DNA of 64,000 nucleotides from Yponomeuta sedellus. Its lineage: Eukaryota; Arthropoda; Insecta; Lepidoptera; Yponomeutidae. The position numbers and the translations under genes are program-made. This document shows, in pieces, positions 11,388 through 22,616 of this stretch. The stretch's first letter is position 1; each line of letters begins with the position of its first letter. The stretch covers positions 19,273,143-19,337,142 of the forward strand of contig OW203724.1 in assembly GCA_934045075.1 (NCBI GenBank), given 5' to 3'. The notes under the pieces were generated by a model. The model was not told the origin of the DNA, did not search any database, and was given only the letters and a program-made list of their open reading frames with translations.

Positions 11388-11790
11388 TTGGACGTTTATA
11401 GTCTATATAGCCATAGCTATCAAACGCGTAGCACTAAACGAAAACAGGTCAAATTTGCAATCCCTAAATACTCAAATTATTATGGATCTAGGCTAAGTAA
11501 TTGTTTGGTACCTGCAATTTACAAAAGCCTCCCAGAGGAATTATGTAATAAGCACCTCAGAAAAGTACAATTTAAAAATATGCTTAAGCGTTTTCTGTTA
11601 AGTAGTCGGTAGACAAAAATATTATTATGGATAATTTTAGTTGTGTAGGATACAATGTTAATTTAGTAAGATAAAAAGAACTGTTACCAAGAGCTTGCCG
11701 ATAAACTGCATTAGCAGTTTGGCAAACTATTGATATTGTAATCGTGCATTTTTTACAGTGAATAAATAAATAATAATAATAATAAAAATA
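11388..11790 (+). pseudogene. LINE (CR1/Jockey-like) ORF2 C terminus and 3' UTR
   Basis: A 74-codon frame ends at 11,612 with the pattern FAIPKYSNYYGSRLSN, then LPEELCN, then FKNMLKRFLLS. This is the C-terminal LWN.LP...FK..L signature known from CR1/Jockey-type LINE reverse transcriptase proteins. The 3' UTR that follows contains GTTACCAAGAGCTTGCCGAT and AGTTTGGCAAAC and ends in AATAAATAAATAATAATAATAA. The same 3' UTR recurs at 53,960-54,065, confirming a LINE 3' end. Everything 5' of the last 70 codons is missing. Confidence 0.6.
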
Positions 11791-11847
11791 TATTGTGGTA
11801 TATGATTTTTAATAATGATAAAGGTCAATTATTGACCAGTAGTACTG

Positions 11848-11970
11848 TCTGGCACGGATAGCCAGAGGTTGCGGGTTCGAATCCCGGCATGGGTGAAATT
11901 TTTAGCCTCTAAATAGGTTTTTAAATTTGTCCTTAGCACGGGTTAGTGCATTAAAAATTAAAATAGTATA
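11848..11970 (+). repeat. T1 SINE fragment
   Basis: Begins inside the anticodon arm (CTGGCACGGATAGCCAG), keeps the B-box and runs past TAGGTTTTTAAATTTG into TTAGCACGGGTTAGTGCAT. It therefore crosses the junction between adjacent T1 units, which implies descent from a tandem (dimeric) source. Confidence 0.7.
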
Positions 11971-12814
11971 ACAGTAGTACTGTTCCGACTCCACCGAGTG
12001 TTCTGTGTCTATTTTGAAACATCGCCAAGCAAGGGTCGTTTGTCTTTGTTGTAAGGTGATCAATTTAGAAATGGGTCAACTTCACCTGTAAATAGAGACC
12101 TTAAGGTTAGTGAACCATTTTGGGGTCACTAGTCGAGTGATTGTTAGAATTTTATGCCTATAATGTCCAGTCTTAAGTGTGAGGTTTTACATTAGACGGA
12201 AATCGTAACGACACGAGTTTATATACTGGAGAGTTTTGCAAGGAAAAGGTGAAATACAATAATAAACTTCCATGAACGATTATTTATTGAATAAAATGTA
12301 GTTATACCATAATTCCTGATACTTTCTCTAATTTACGACATTTCGACAACTAAAAAGTGATCCTAAAGTACGTTTTTTGCTTCATCAATATTAATTAGTC
12401 GTTGCATACATGCATGCTAGTTCCGGGTATTTTTCATCTTGCCCTTCGTGAATCCATGCTCTTATTGATCAAAGAATATACGTCTGGGGCATCTCTTGCC
12501 TTTTCATTCAGACTCGCTTATTTCGAATGCTATAACTATTTTGAGCTGAAACTTTAGAAAGCACTACACATTATCTGACAAAAAATCGAGTAAATTAATA
12601 CGGAAATAGGCCAATAAAATTGACAGCGTTTATTTATGGGAAATTAAATCGGAAATGTCTGGCCGTTTCTGTCTATACCCAGCAGACTAATATCATGGTT
12701 TGTTTACGATTACATTAGTACATTGGCGAGTCAAGTAAAATGTGTCGGTATACCCACGTGACCTTTGAGCGGTGCGATGTAAATCATATCAGTGGTTCAT
12801 CTTTTTGAATTGAC
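11971..12814. other. AT-rich noncoding stretch
   Basis: I see no gene or repeat that I can name. Confidence 0.45.
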
Positions 12815-13042
12815 GGCCTCGGTGGCGAAGCGGTTTGGCACGCTGACTATAAAACCGAAGGTCTCGGGTTCGATCCCCGGCCGGGTCAAGCTAGGAAACG
12901 AACTTTTCTAGTTTGGCTCGGGTCTTGGATGTTATCTATGTATTTATTGTTTTTGATCTATCGTCGAGTTAGCATCTATAACACAAGTCATTCAGTTGTA
13001 CTTAGTATAGGGCTAACGAGATCTGTGTAATATGTCCATGAA
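12815..13042 (+). mobile_element. tRNA-Tyr-like SINE (family T2)
   Basis: The head GGCCTCGGTGGCGAAGCGG has an A-box, and a B-box GGGTTCGATCCCC sits 45 bp on. The anticodon loop in sister copies (17.1 and 41.9 kb) is CTGTAAA, with GTA as in tRNA-Tyr; here it is ATA. The body runs through TAGGAAACGAACTTTTCTAG and GGGCTAACGAGATCTGTG to GAATATTTATT, where the tail becomes the giant (TTTA)n array. Confidence 0.8.
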
Positions 13043-15093
<2,051 letters not shown>

Positions 15094-15204
15094 CTTGTAA
15101 CCATCAACCAGGAACGAGTTTCTTAAAATTACAATTCGGAGTTATCTATGACAATTCCATGTACATCGCTTAGCAGAGACAAGTATTTTTTTAATGATTC
15201 GCGA

Positions 15205-15298
15205 TACTCATACATAGTTATATACTAAACGTCTACCCTAGACCACGTTTTACCTAATAAATAATCGCGATTAGACCCGTTTAGTATACAACTATGTA
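15205..15298. mobile_element. Small inverted-repeat element
   Basis: CATAGTTATATACTAAACG and its near-perfect inverse CGTTTAGTATACAACTATG flank about 45 bp containing AATAATCGCGATTA. Related decayed segments occur near 1,930, 9,390, 29,710 and 33,215. It fits a tiny MITE. Confidence 0.6.
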
Positions 15299-16422
15299 GC
15301 AGAGACTACTTGTTAAGCTGTGGCTTAATTGACTTTGCAATGTACATCGAATGGTCATACTTCCATTCTATGACGCACGCTTCTGACGTCATGATATCTG
15401 GGACGCATTTAATAATACTACAATTTACAGTTGCTACGCATGTACATTTCGTAGCTATCTTGCTGCTCGTTAATTTGTGGATTAGACGACTTTGCATTGC
15501 AAATCGTTTAGTAGATAGATAGGGATCGAAATGATTATACATTTTACATATTAAGCTGGAAAAAAAAAAAGACTATGGACAGGACATGAATAAAAGACCT
15601 TGATTTGGTGGTTTATGAAACAAGCCAACGACCAATTGGGAGATAGTACAAAATAATAAAATAGGAATGAATGATTAAGGGTTAACCATTTAGAAAAAAG
15701 GACTACAGTTCATCAACAATCAGTATGTGTACGTGATAGCTGTCAGTGGCGTCGCAGTGGCCTTTGTATTGTGCTTGAAAAAAAAATCTAAAACAAATAG
15801 CTTTTTTTGAACAGCTTAAACAGTTTTAGAACAGCTTGAATTTGGTTTGCTTGTGCAGTCACTAGTTTTTTAATGCTACTTTCTGTTAGTATCAGCCAAC
15901 AGAGGCCTGATTACTGACCGAAATGTAAACAAGGTTTAACGTCTAGACGTTGAATTGATAACGTTACAGACAGGATGCCGAAATACAGCCTTATCGGATA
16001 TAAGCGCTGCCTGCAAAAAAATGGTATTCAAAACTGTTATTTATTCAGGGTGTGTCAAAATTGCTTTTAAACTGTCGAGAGTTCTACTAGTAAATACTAA
16101 TTTTTTACGTAACCTCTATCATACAGGGAAAGTTCTCCATCTGAACCAAAATCACTAGCCTCTGACCATTCGAGAACTTGTCGAGAACATCCGCTATCGT
16201 TTTCGGACGGCCCGGCTCGGTACTTGCAAACGGGTATGAGATTATGTATCTTAGAATATTATTTATTACTTAGTGACCCCGGAGGTGCTGTTTTGCTACT
16301 TTAATTATCCTACGACCTATTCTCAGAACTACCAAATATACACAAAAAAAATCATGAAAATCGGTAAAACCGTTCCGGTAAACGAAATTTCTATAAATTA
16401 GAAGAAATTACTAAAACAATGT
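15299..16422. other. Noncoding stretch
   Basis: Short frames on both strands (15,306-15,542; 15,955-16,158) lack any family signature and overlap each other. I see nothing nameable. Confidence 0.45.
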
Positions 16423-17044
16423 GTGTTGCCAGTGATGACTTATGGAAGCGAATCCTGGTCGCTGACTATGGGCCTTATAAGAAGGTTCAAAGTCACCCAA
16501 CGCGCAGTCTAGACAGCTATGTTCGGAGTTTCACTGCGTGATCGGATCAGGAATGAAGAAACCCGTAGAAGAACCCAAATTACTAATAGGTCGAAAAATG
16601 TTCAATTGAAGCGGCGGTGGGCAGGGCACATAGCTCGAAGAACTGATGGTGTTGCCAGTGATTACTTATGGAAGCGATTCCTGGTCGCTGACTATGGGCC
16701 TTATAAGAAGGTTCAAAGTCACCCAACGTGCAGTCTAGACAGCTATGTTCGGAGTTTCACTGCGTGATCGGATCATGAATGAAGAAACCCGTAGAAGAAC
16801 CCAAATTACTAATAGGTCGAAAAATGTTCAGTTGAAGTGGCGGTGGGCAGGGCACATAGTTCGAAGAACTGATGGCGATTGGGGCAAAAAAGTTCCAACT
16901 TGGAAACCACGGACCAAACGAGCAGCGTGGGTTGACCCTTCACCAGATGGTCTGATGCCCTGGTTACGGTGGCGGATAGCTGGATTCGGGCGGCACAGGA
17001 CCGAAAAGTTTGGTAAACCATTAAGAAGGCCTATCCTGCAGTGA
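16423..17044 (+). pseudogene. LINE (RTE-like) ORF2 C terminus with internal 226-bp duplication
   Basis: The reading frames encode the tail of a non-LTR retrotransposon reverse transcriptase: a V-L-P-V-M-T-Y-G-S-E-S-W start (broken), then MFGVSLRDRIRNEETRRRT, then WAGHIARRTDG, ending with FGKPLRRPILQ and a stop at 17,042-17,044. The W-A-G-H-x-A/V-R block is diagnostic of insect endonuclease-reverse transcriptases. GTGTTGCCAGTGATNAC begins at 16,423 and again at 16,649, so a 226-bp segment is duplicated head to tail. The two copies differ at a handful of sites. The element is 5' truncated and dead. Confidence 0.75.
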
Positions 17045-17087
17045 GCGTCAACTGACCGTTGATGATAATGATGATTTGACGGCCTTT

Positions 17088-17215
17088 GACGGCCTCGGTG
17101 GCGCAGCGGTTTGGCACTCTCACTGTAAAACCGAAGGTCTCGGGTTCGATCCCCGGCCGGGTCAAACTAGGAAACTAACTTTTCTAGTTTATCTCGGGTC
17201 TTGGATGTTATCTAT
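17088..17215 (+). repeat. tRNA-Tyr-like SINE (T2), truncated
   Basis: The same head as at 12,815 (GGCCTCGGTGGCGCAGCGG), loop CTGTAAA and B-box, ending at ATGTTATCTATGTAAG. A partial repeat of the leader (TTGACGGCCT) precedes it twice. Confidence 0.75.
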
Positions 17216-17221
17216 GTAAGT

Positions 17222-17330
17222 AAAATAAGATAAGAATATTCTTTATTGTACACCAGAGCACATATTATAAAATATGTAAAGATACAAAGTACAATTGGCG
17301 GCCTTCTGAAATGACTGAAACACTTAAATG
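17222..17330 (-). repeat. LINE 3' end
   Basis: AAAATAAGATAAGAATATTC followed by TTTATTGTACACCAGAG is the inverse of the 3' end at 39,090-39,125. It abuts the truncated T2 SINE. Confidence 0.5.
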
Positions 17331-17390
17331 TTACGGCGTCTAATTAAATTTTATTACATATTGTTTACGGTTCTATATGCTATACGTCAG

Positions 17391-17800
17391 CAGTGGTAGC
17401 TCAGTGGGTAGAACCATAGACTGGCAAGCGAGAGCCCCAGGTTCGATCCCGAGTGCGGGCATGTACCAATGACTTTGTTTAATTTCAAAGTTACGTACAT
17501 TTGCGAATTTGCAGTCGCAATACCACACGCTAACGGTGAAGGAAGACATCGTGAGGAAACCCGCGGCTTGGTTGGCTCCGCACGTACTGACTAGTCTTTT
17601 CTGTGGGCTAGGCCGACTAAGCTGTCAGGATGGTATAGGTGCTGGGCAAGCCTACACCATCTATAAAACCATGACCCAGGCACTACAGCGTCGGAGTGGT
17701 CCCTTCGCCCATCTAGTGTGAGTGAAGATACCACTGGACGCTGTATAAATCATCTCATTAAGTAGATGCAAAAAGGCCAATATTATACGCTATAGATAGG
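17391..17800 (+). mobile_element. tRNA-derived SINE (type T3a), full length
   Basis: The head (17,391-17,462) has the A-box-like GGTAGCTCAGTGGGTAGAA and the B-box CAGGTTCGATCCC. The body carries CTAACGGTGAAGGAAGAC, GAGGAAACCCGCGGC and TGGCTCCGCACGTACTGAC. The tail runs through CACTGGACGCTGTATAAATC to ATCTCATTAAGTAGATG. Partial copies lie at 500-660 (inverted) and 27,777-28,250. The 70-codon frame inside is incidental. Confidence 0.7.
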
Positions 17801-18061
17801 TGAAGCTATAAATAGAACCGATAAGCAAATTACGGCACAAGTTTTTGTAAACATGTACATAAAATAAATTGCCAATCAAATTGATGTGTCTCAAATATTA
17901 TTCAAGGTGGCTCCTCAGGGAGTAATTCTCATATAAACGTACATAGTTTGACTTTTATTTACAAACGACATGCCAGACCGTAATGGAGCTTTTGCCAATA
18001 CTTTTAAAGGACGCCAAATGAGATTTGTGTTTGTGCTTTAAATTAAAATAAAAATAAATTA
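17801..18061. other. AT-rich spacer
   Basis: Nothing nameable. Confidence 0.4.
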
Positions 18062-18870
18062 AATGCGGTGCTTAAGTCAGATGTCGCTGCCTGTACGTAA
18101 TACAGAGAATATTGTAAAGAGGTTCGAAATTTCACTGATGCCGTGAGTCGCCCATTGGCTCAATTGGTAGAGCGCTGGTACGGATAGCCAGAGGTTGCGG
18201 GTTCGAATCCCGGCATGGGTGAAATTTTTAGCCTCTAAATAGGTTTTTAAAATTTGTTCCTTAGCACGGGTTAGTGCATTAAAAATAAAAATAGTGTAAT
18301 CATGTGGGTACAGTGATATCGTTCCGATGTTAAACCTAACTGCAAAGTAGGTAGTCGGGGCTGTAAGTAATGCAATTTGCTTAAGTCAGATGTCGCTGCC
18401 TGTACGTAATACAGAGAATATTGTAAAGAGGTTCGAAATTTCACTGATGCCGTGAGTCGCCCATTGGCTCAATTGGTAGAGCGCTGGTACGGATAGCCAG
18501 AGGTTGCGGGTTCGAATCCCGGCATGGGTGAAATTTTTAGCCTCTAAATAGGTTTTTAAAATTTGTTCCTTAGCACGGGTTAGTGCATTAAAAATAAAAA
18601 TAGTGTAATCATGTGGGTACAGTGATATCGTTCCGATGTTAAACCTAACTGCAAAGTAGGTAGTCGGGGCTGTAAGTAATGCAATTTGCTTAAGTCAGAT
18701 GTCGCTGCCTGTACGTAATACAGAGAATATTGTAAAGAGGTTCGAAATTTCACTGTTGCCGTGAGTCGCCCATTGGCTCAATTGGTAGAGCGCTGGTACG
18801 GATAGCCAGAGGTTGCGGGTTCGAATCCCGGCATGGGTGAAATTTTTAGCCTCTAAATAGGTTTTTAAAA
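18062..18870 (+). repeat. Tandem array of T1 SINE, 309-bp period, about 2.6 units
   Basis: The TCGCCCATTGGCTC start of the tRNA-like body occurs at 18,148, 18,457 and 18,766, an exact 309-bp period. Units are almost identical (for example CACTGATGCCG versus CACTGTTGCCG). Each unit carries one tRNA-like body plus about 235 bp of unrelated sequence. The array ends at AATAGGTTTTTAAA, the same end as the single copy at 7.4 kb. Confidence 0.92.
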
Positions 18871-18894
18871 TCTTATCCCTGTTTTATTGCCTTG

Positions 18895-19050
18895 ATGTAT
18901 TAGGTAAGGGGAAGATAAAAAGTACCCGGAACAGGCGTGCGTGCATGTAACGACTTATGAACGTTGACAAAGCGAAGGTGATCTGTTAAGTGGCAGTCCC
19001 TGGTCTCTTCCTACCCCTCTGGGATACAGGCGTGAGGTTATGTTATGTTT
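18895..19050 (+). repeat. LINE 3' end fragment, same family as 40.1 kb
   Basis: The segments AAGATAAAAAGTACCCGGAAC, CGACTTATGAACGTTGA, GCGAAGGTGATCTGT and GATACAGGCGTGAGGTTATG match the C-terminal coding end at 40,270-40,420 with deletions. The tail here is a short GTTATGTTATG. Confidence 0.65.
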
Positions 19051-19452
19051 GTTATAGCCTTGAAGTCGTGCAAGGCTAGGAATTCTTTTTTATTCTGTTA
19101 TAATTAGTTTAAAGCAGGATCAAACCTAGATTTGTGTCCTCTAGAACTATGAGCACCTGAAATTCCAATGCAATCTAGCACGTCGTTTGTAAATAAAAGC
19201 CAAACTAATTTTGTATGGTAATTGCTTCTTGAGGAGGACTCTTAATAGTCGCAGGGTACTTCGATAAAATTATGTATTAATAATTTATCTATCAACCAAT
19301 CAATTCTTATTTTATAGTTACCCTAGGATTCTGCCGATGTCGAGTTTTGGAAATGGCATCTTATAAAAACACTTTTTTTTACTCCGGAGTTAATTTTATT
19401 TGAGATATAGTCGAATAGCCCGTCCGGCTTCGGTTTTCGCCGAAAACACACG
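19051..19452. other. Noncoding; right part is a dispersed repeat hit by the Gypsy insertion
   Basis: 19,051-19,400 shows no gene. 19,425-19,456 (GGCTTCGGTTTTCGCC, CACACGAGTG) is the left half of a repeat whose uninterrupted counterpart lies at 34,545-34,750. Confidence 0.55.
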
Positions 19453-19456
19453 AGTG

Positions 19457-19868
19457 TGTAAGGTTTTCTAATTTTCATAATATTTGGCAATTTTAATTTT
19501 ATTACGCTGGCAACACTCAAATCAAGGAAATAAAACAAAGTTGACTTGGCGGGTGGGGGCATTCTTGGTGGAACGTTTGATTTGAACGGTCGGTTTTTAG
19601 TGAAGTTTAGTGGCGAATAGGAGCCATTGGTTATAACCGTTATCTTATAATACGAAGTTTTGATACCTTAATAAGTTTGGTTGCTGCAATAAGTTTTGAT
19701 CCGGTTAATAAGTTTTGAAAATATAAGTTTGGTGGAGTGTTGGTGGTTTCAATTGTGGAATATCTTATAATACGAAGTTTTGTCACTAAGAAGTTTGGTT
19801 GCTGCAAGAAGTGTTGAAAATATAAGTTTGGTGGAGATTCGGTGGTTTTATTTCTGGGATATCTTATA
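19457..19868 (+). repeat. Gypsy-1 5' LTR (412 bp)
   Basis: Starts TGTAAGGTTTTC and ends GGGATATCTTATA. It matches the 3' LTR except for a missing CGCA-type 4-bp insertion near 19,480 and two single-base differences near the 3' end. Internal short repeats (TATAAGTTTGGTGGAG, AATACGAAGTTTTG) occur twice. Confidence 0.93.
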
Positions 19869-19886
19869 TCTCAGAAGTGGGATTAA
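19869..19886 (+). other. Gypsy-1 primer binding site (putative tRNA-Leu type)
   Basis: TCTCAGAAGTGGGATT directly follows the LTR. Its CAGAAGTGGGAT core is complementary to the 3' end expected of some tRNA-Leu species; the first bases do not match TGG exactly. The second Gypsy element has the related TTCAGAAGTGAGG at the same place. Confidence 0.45.
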
Positions 19887-19901
19887 AAGGACTAAATTGA
19901 A

Positions 19902-20726
19902 ATGGACAGCAACGAAAATGCGCTTCGGAGACTTGGTACTCCTCGGCGTAGTCGGTCACGGTCTAGACGTAGTCCTAGTCGTAGAAGTGTGTATAGAAGT
20001 GACCGCAGTCGTAGTCAAAGTCGCCGATTGCGTGAGCAAGAACTGGCACTTAAGCGCGAACAAGAGAGAGTTCGCTTGATGGAAATGGAACTGCAGAAAT
20101 CCCGCGAAGAAGATCATCGCCGGCAGCGGTGCGGACGGTCCAGCGAGCACGTTGCATCGGGAAAACGTGAGGGCCGCAGCCGCAGCCGCAGACGCAGCCG
20201 CAGCCGCAGACGCAGCCGCAGCCGCAACACGAGCCGCAGCCGGAGCCGAGTGACTGCCGCAAGACGCAGGAGGAGTCGTCGCTCAGAAAGGTCATGTAGC
20301 CCTGCTTTTACTTCTAAAGAAGTACTAAACATTATACAGAGTATTAAAGAGGTTCTACCATCGCAGCCATCGAGCCTTGGCAAATTTTCGATAAATAATA
20401 AAAATATAATTCCTGAGTTTAATCCTTCGGAAAAGAATCAGCGCATGGACGTTTGGCTAAAAAAAATAAACGAATGTGCGAAGGTATATGGCTGGGATGA
20501 AAGAACGATCATACACTTTGCAATGCAAAAGCTGTCAGGACTAGCCAAGACATGGTACGAAAGCTTAGGTTCCATTTTGTTTACATGGGACGAATGGCAA
20601 ATAAAATTATTAAATGCGTTTCCATGTGAACAGAATTACGGACAGGTGCTCGAAGACATGTTGAGGCGAAAGAGTAGGCCTAACGAAGCAATTGAGAGTT
20701 ATTTTTATGAAAAGTTGTCACTTTAA
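19902..20726 (+). pseudogene. gag: Gypsy-1 gag, 5' part, ending at a premature stop
   Basis: 274 codons from the first ATG after the PBS. Residues 1-135 are extremely rich in Arg-Ser dipeptides (for example RSRSRRRSRSRR), like a splicing-factor RS domain, with a predicted Arg/Glu-rich helix around residues 45-75. From about residue 165 the sequence is a retrotransposon capsid-type domain (EFNPSEKNQRMDVWLKKI, then YGWDERTIIHFAMQKLSG, then WYESLG, then FPCEQNYGQVLEDML). The frame ends at TAA (20,724-20,726) inside this domain. The second element reads through the equivalent site, so this is a nonsense mutation rather than the natural gag end. Capsid proteins of this type assemble the cytoplasmic particle. 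Confidence 0.85.
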
Positions 20727-22616
20727 AATCAGTGCGAGATTTCTGGTCGTCGAGCCGTAGACTGTATCATTCACGGTATTACCGATAGGACTATGCGTTC
20801 TAGTGCTTTGGCATTGCGATGTGAAGAACCTGATCAGTTACTAAAGTTTTTGCTTAGCAACAACAAAGAACCTTTCATAACACCACATCAGACTCATAAA
20901 GATAAACACGCTAGCGCCGTTGATGATAGGACAGGTTCTAGGCTAAATCTTCAGAATAGAACAAGTTTGTTTTGCTACAACTGCAAGGAAAAGGGGCATC
21001 CTTTTTCAAGGTGTACAAAACCTTTGGTGAAATGTGGTCTTTGTGATAAAGTTGGGCATAAGGCGGATCAGTGTCGTACAAAACAAGATGCGGGGACAAC
21101 TAGAGTCGACCCAGCGGCAAAAACCATGCGTATTTCGACTTCTAATTTGAATAACAAATTTATAAAAGAGGTAAGCGTGGAAGGCGTGCCGCTGGAAGCC
21201 TTTGTCGATCTGGGTAGTGAAGTTACTCTTATTAAGAGATCTGATTTCGAAAAGCTTGGCTTACATCATGACGAAATTCCGACATCCATGAAGGGTTTTG
21301 GAGACAATATAGTGAAATCTGTGGGCTCAGCAAAGTTGAATTTGGTTATTGATGATGTAAGCGCCACCGTTCCATGTAGGGTTGTAGAGGACCATCTATT
21401 AGAAAAACCAATGCTGATTGGTCAGAGTTACTCCGAACAGTCTCACATAGTCCTTTATAAGGATACTAACAAATTACAATTTTTGCACCTCGGCAACGAG
21501 ATACCGAATGTTGATGACAGTGAAGGGAGGGAACGATTGCTGAGGGTTAGAATGATGGCTCACAACAAATTGTATGGTGCAGCAAGTGTCAGGGTCGCAA
21601 CAGATATACCATTCACAGGTAGCCTGGTGCTTGATACGAAGATTGTAGGGAAACCCAACGAGCAGTACATCGTATGTGGGGGTGCCTACGATGTACAGGA
21701 TGGGTCATTCTTTGTTGTAGTAAGTCCCTGCTCAGTGCCGTGCCACCTCCAGCAAAATTTAGTTATTTCCCGGGCAGAAAGGATAGATCAGGTCTTTAGA
21801 CTGGCTGAAGTGGATGTTCCTTTAGCTCCAAAACCGTACCAGGAGGCATCTTCTGATAAATCTTTAGACGAGAGTCAAGTGCAGACAGGTGACGAGGTGT
21901 CTGATAGTGACAAAGCCAAACTTTTAAATTTAATTCGTCGCTATGAAGACTGTTTTGCACGTGACTTGACTGAGTTGGGATGTACAAATGCGACTGAAAT
22001 GAAAATTGAATTGAGCAGTCAAAAGCCTGTAGTTTATAGGCCCTACCGGCTTTCCCATCATGAGCGCGAAAAGGTGCGAGGAATGATAGACGAAATGTTG
22101 AATGCAGGCATTATAAGGGAATCGACGTCTAACTATTCCAGTCCGATAATCCTTGTTCGCAAGAAAGACGGCAATTTGCGTTTATGTGTCGACTTTAGGC
22201 AGCTCAATTCAATTACAATAAAGGAAAGATATCCCATTCCGGTGATCGAAGATGAGATGTCGAGATTATCTGGACATGCTTGGTTCATCACTCTGGATTT
22301 AATGTCCGGATACTATCAAGTACCTATTGCTGAGGGCAGTAAACATTTGACGGCGTTTGTCACGCCGGACGGTCAGTATGAGTATAATCGTATGCCGTTC
22401 GGCCTGGCAAATGCACCTGCCGTCTTCCAGAGAATGATGAACCATGTGCTGGGGTCAGCCCGATTCAATAAAGCCACTGTTTATATAGACGATTTGTTAA
22501 TTTTTGGTAAAACACCTGCTGAGTGCATGGACAGATTGGTAGAAGTTCTAGAGTTGATACGACGGGCTAATCTCAAACTCAATGCAGTTTTCTGCGAAAT
22601 AAAAAAGATTACCTAG
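20727..22616 (+). pseudogene. gag-pol: Gypsy-1 gag 3' part, protease and reverse transcriptase
   Basis: Continues in the same frame after the stop; the first ATG is at 20,793, and residues are numbered from it. The end of the capsid domain is followed by two CCHC zinc knuckles (C-x2-C-x4-H-x4-C at about 61-74 and 82-95), which bind RNA. The aspartic protease has FVDLGSEVTLI at 137-147, with D-L-G-S where D-[ST]-G is usual. Reverse transcriptase follows: LRLCVDFRQLN at about 462, LDLMSGYYQVPI at about 501 and the catalytic YIDDLLIF at about 564. Gag and pol form one frame. A one-base loss near 22,610 throws the frame into TAG at 22,614-22,616, before the RT connection region. Confidence 0.88.

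Noticed and set aside
20050..20383. Minus-strand frames rich in Leu-Arg or Cys-Gly
   Set aside because: Antisense shadows of the Arg-Ser repeat in Gag.
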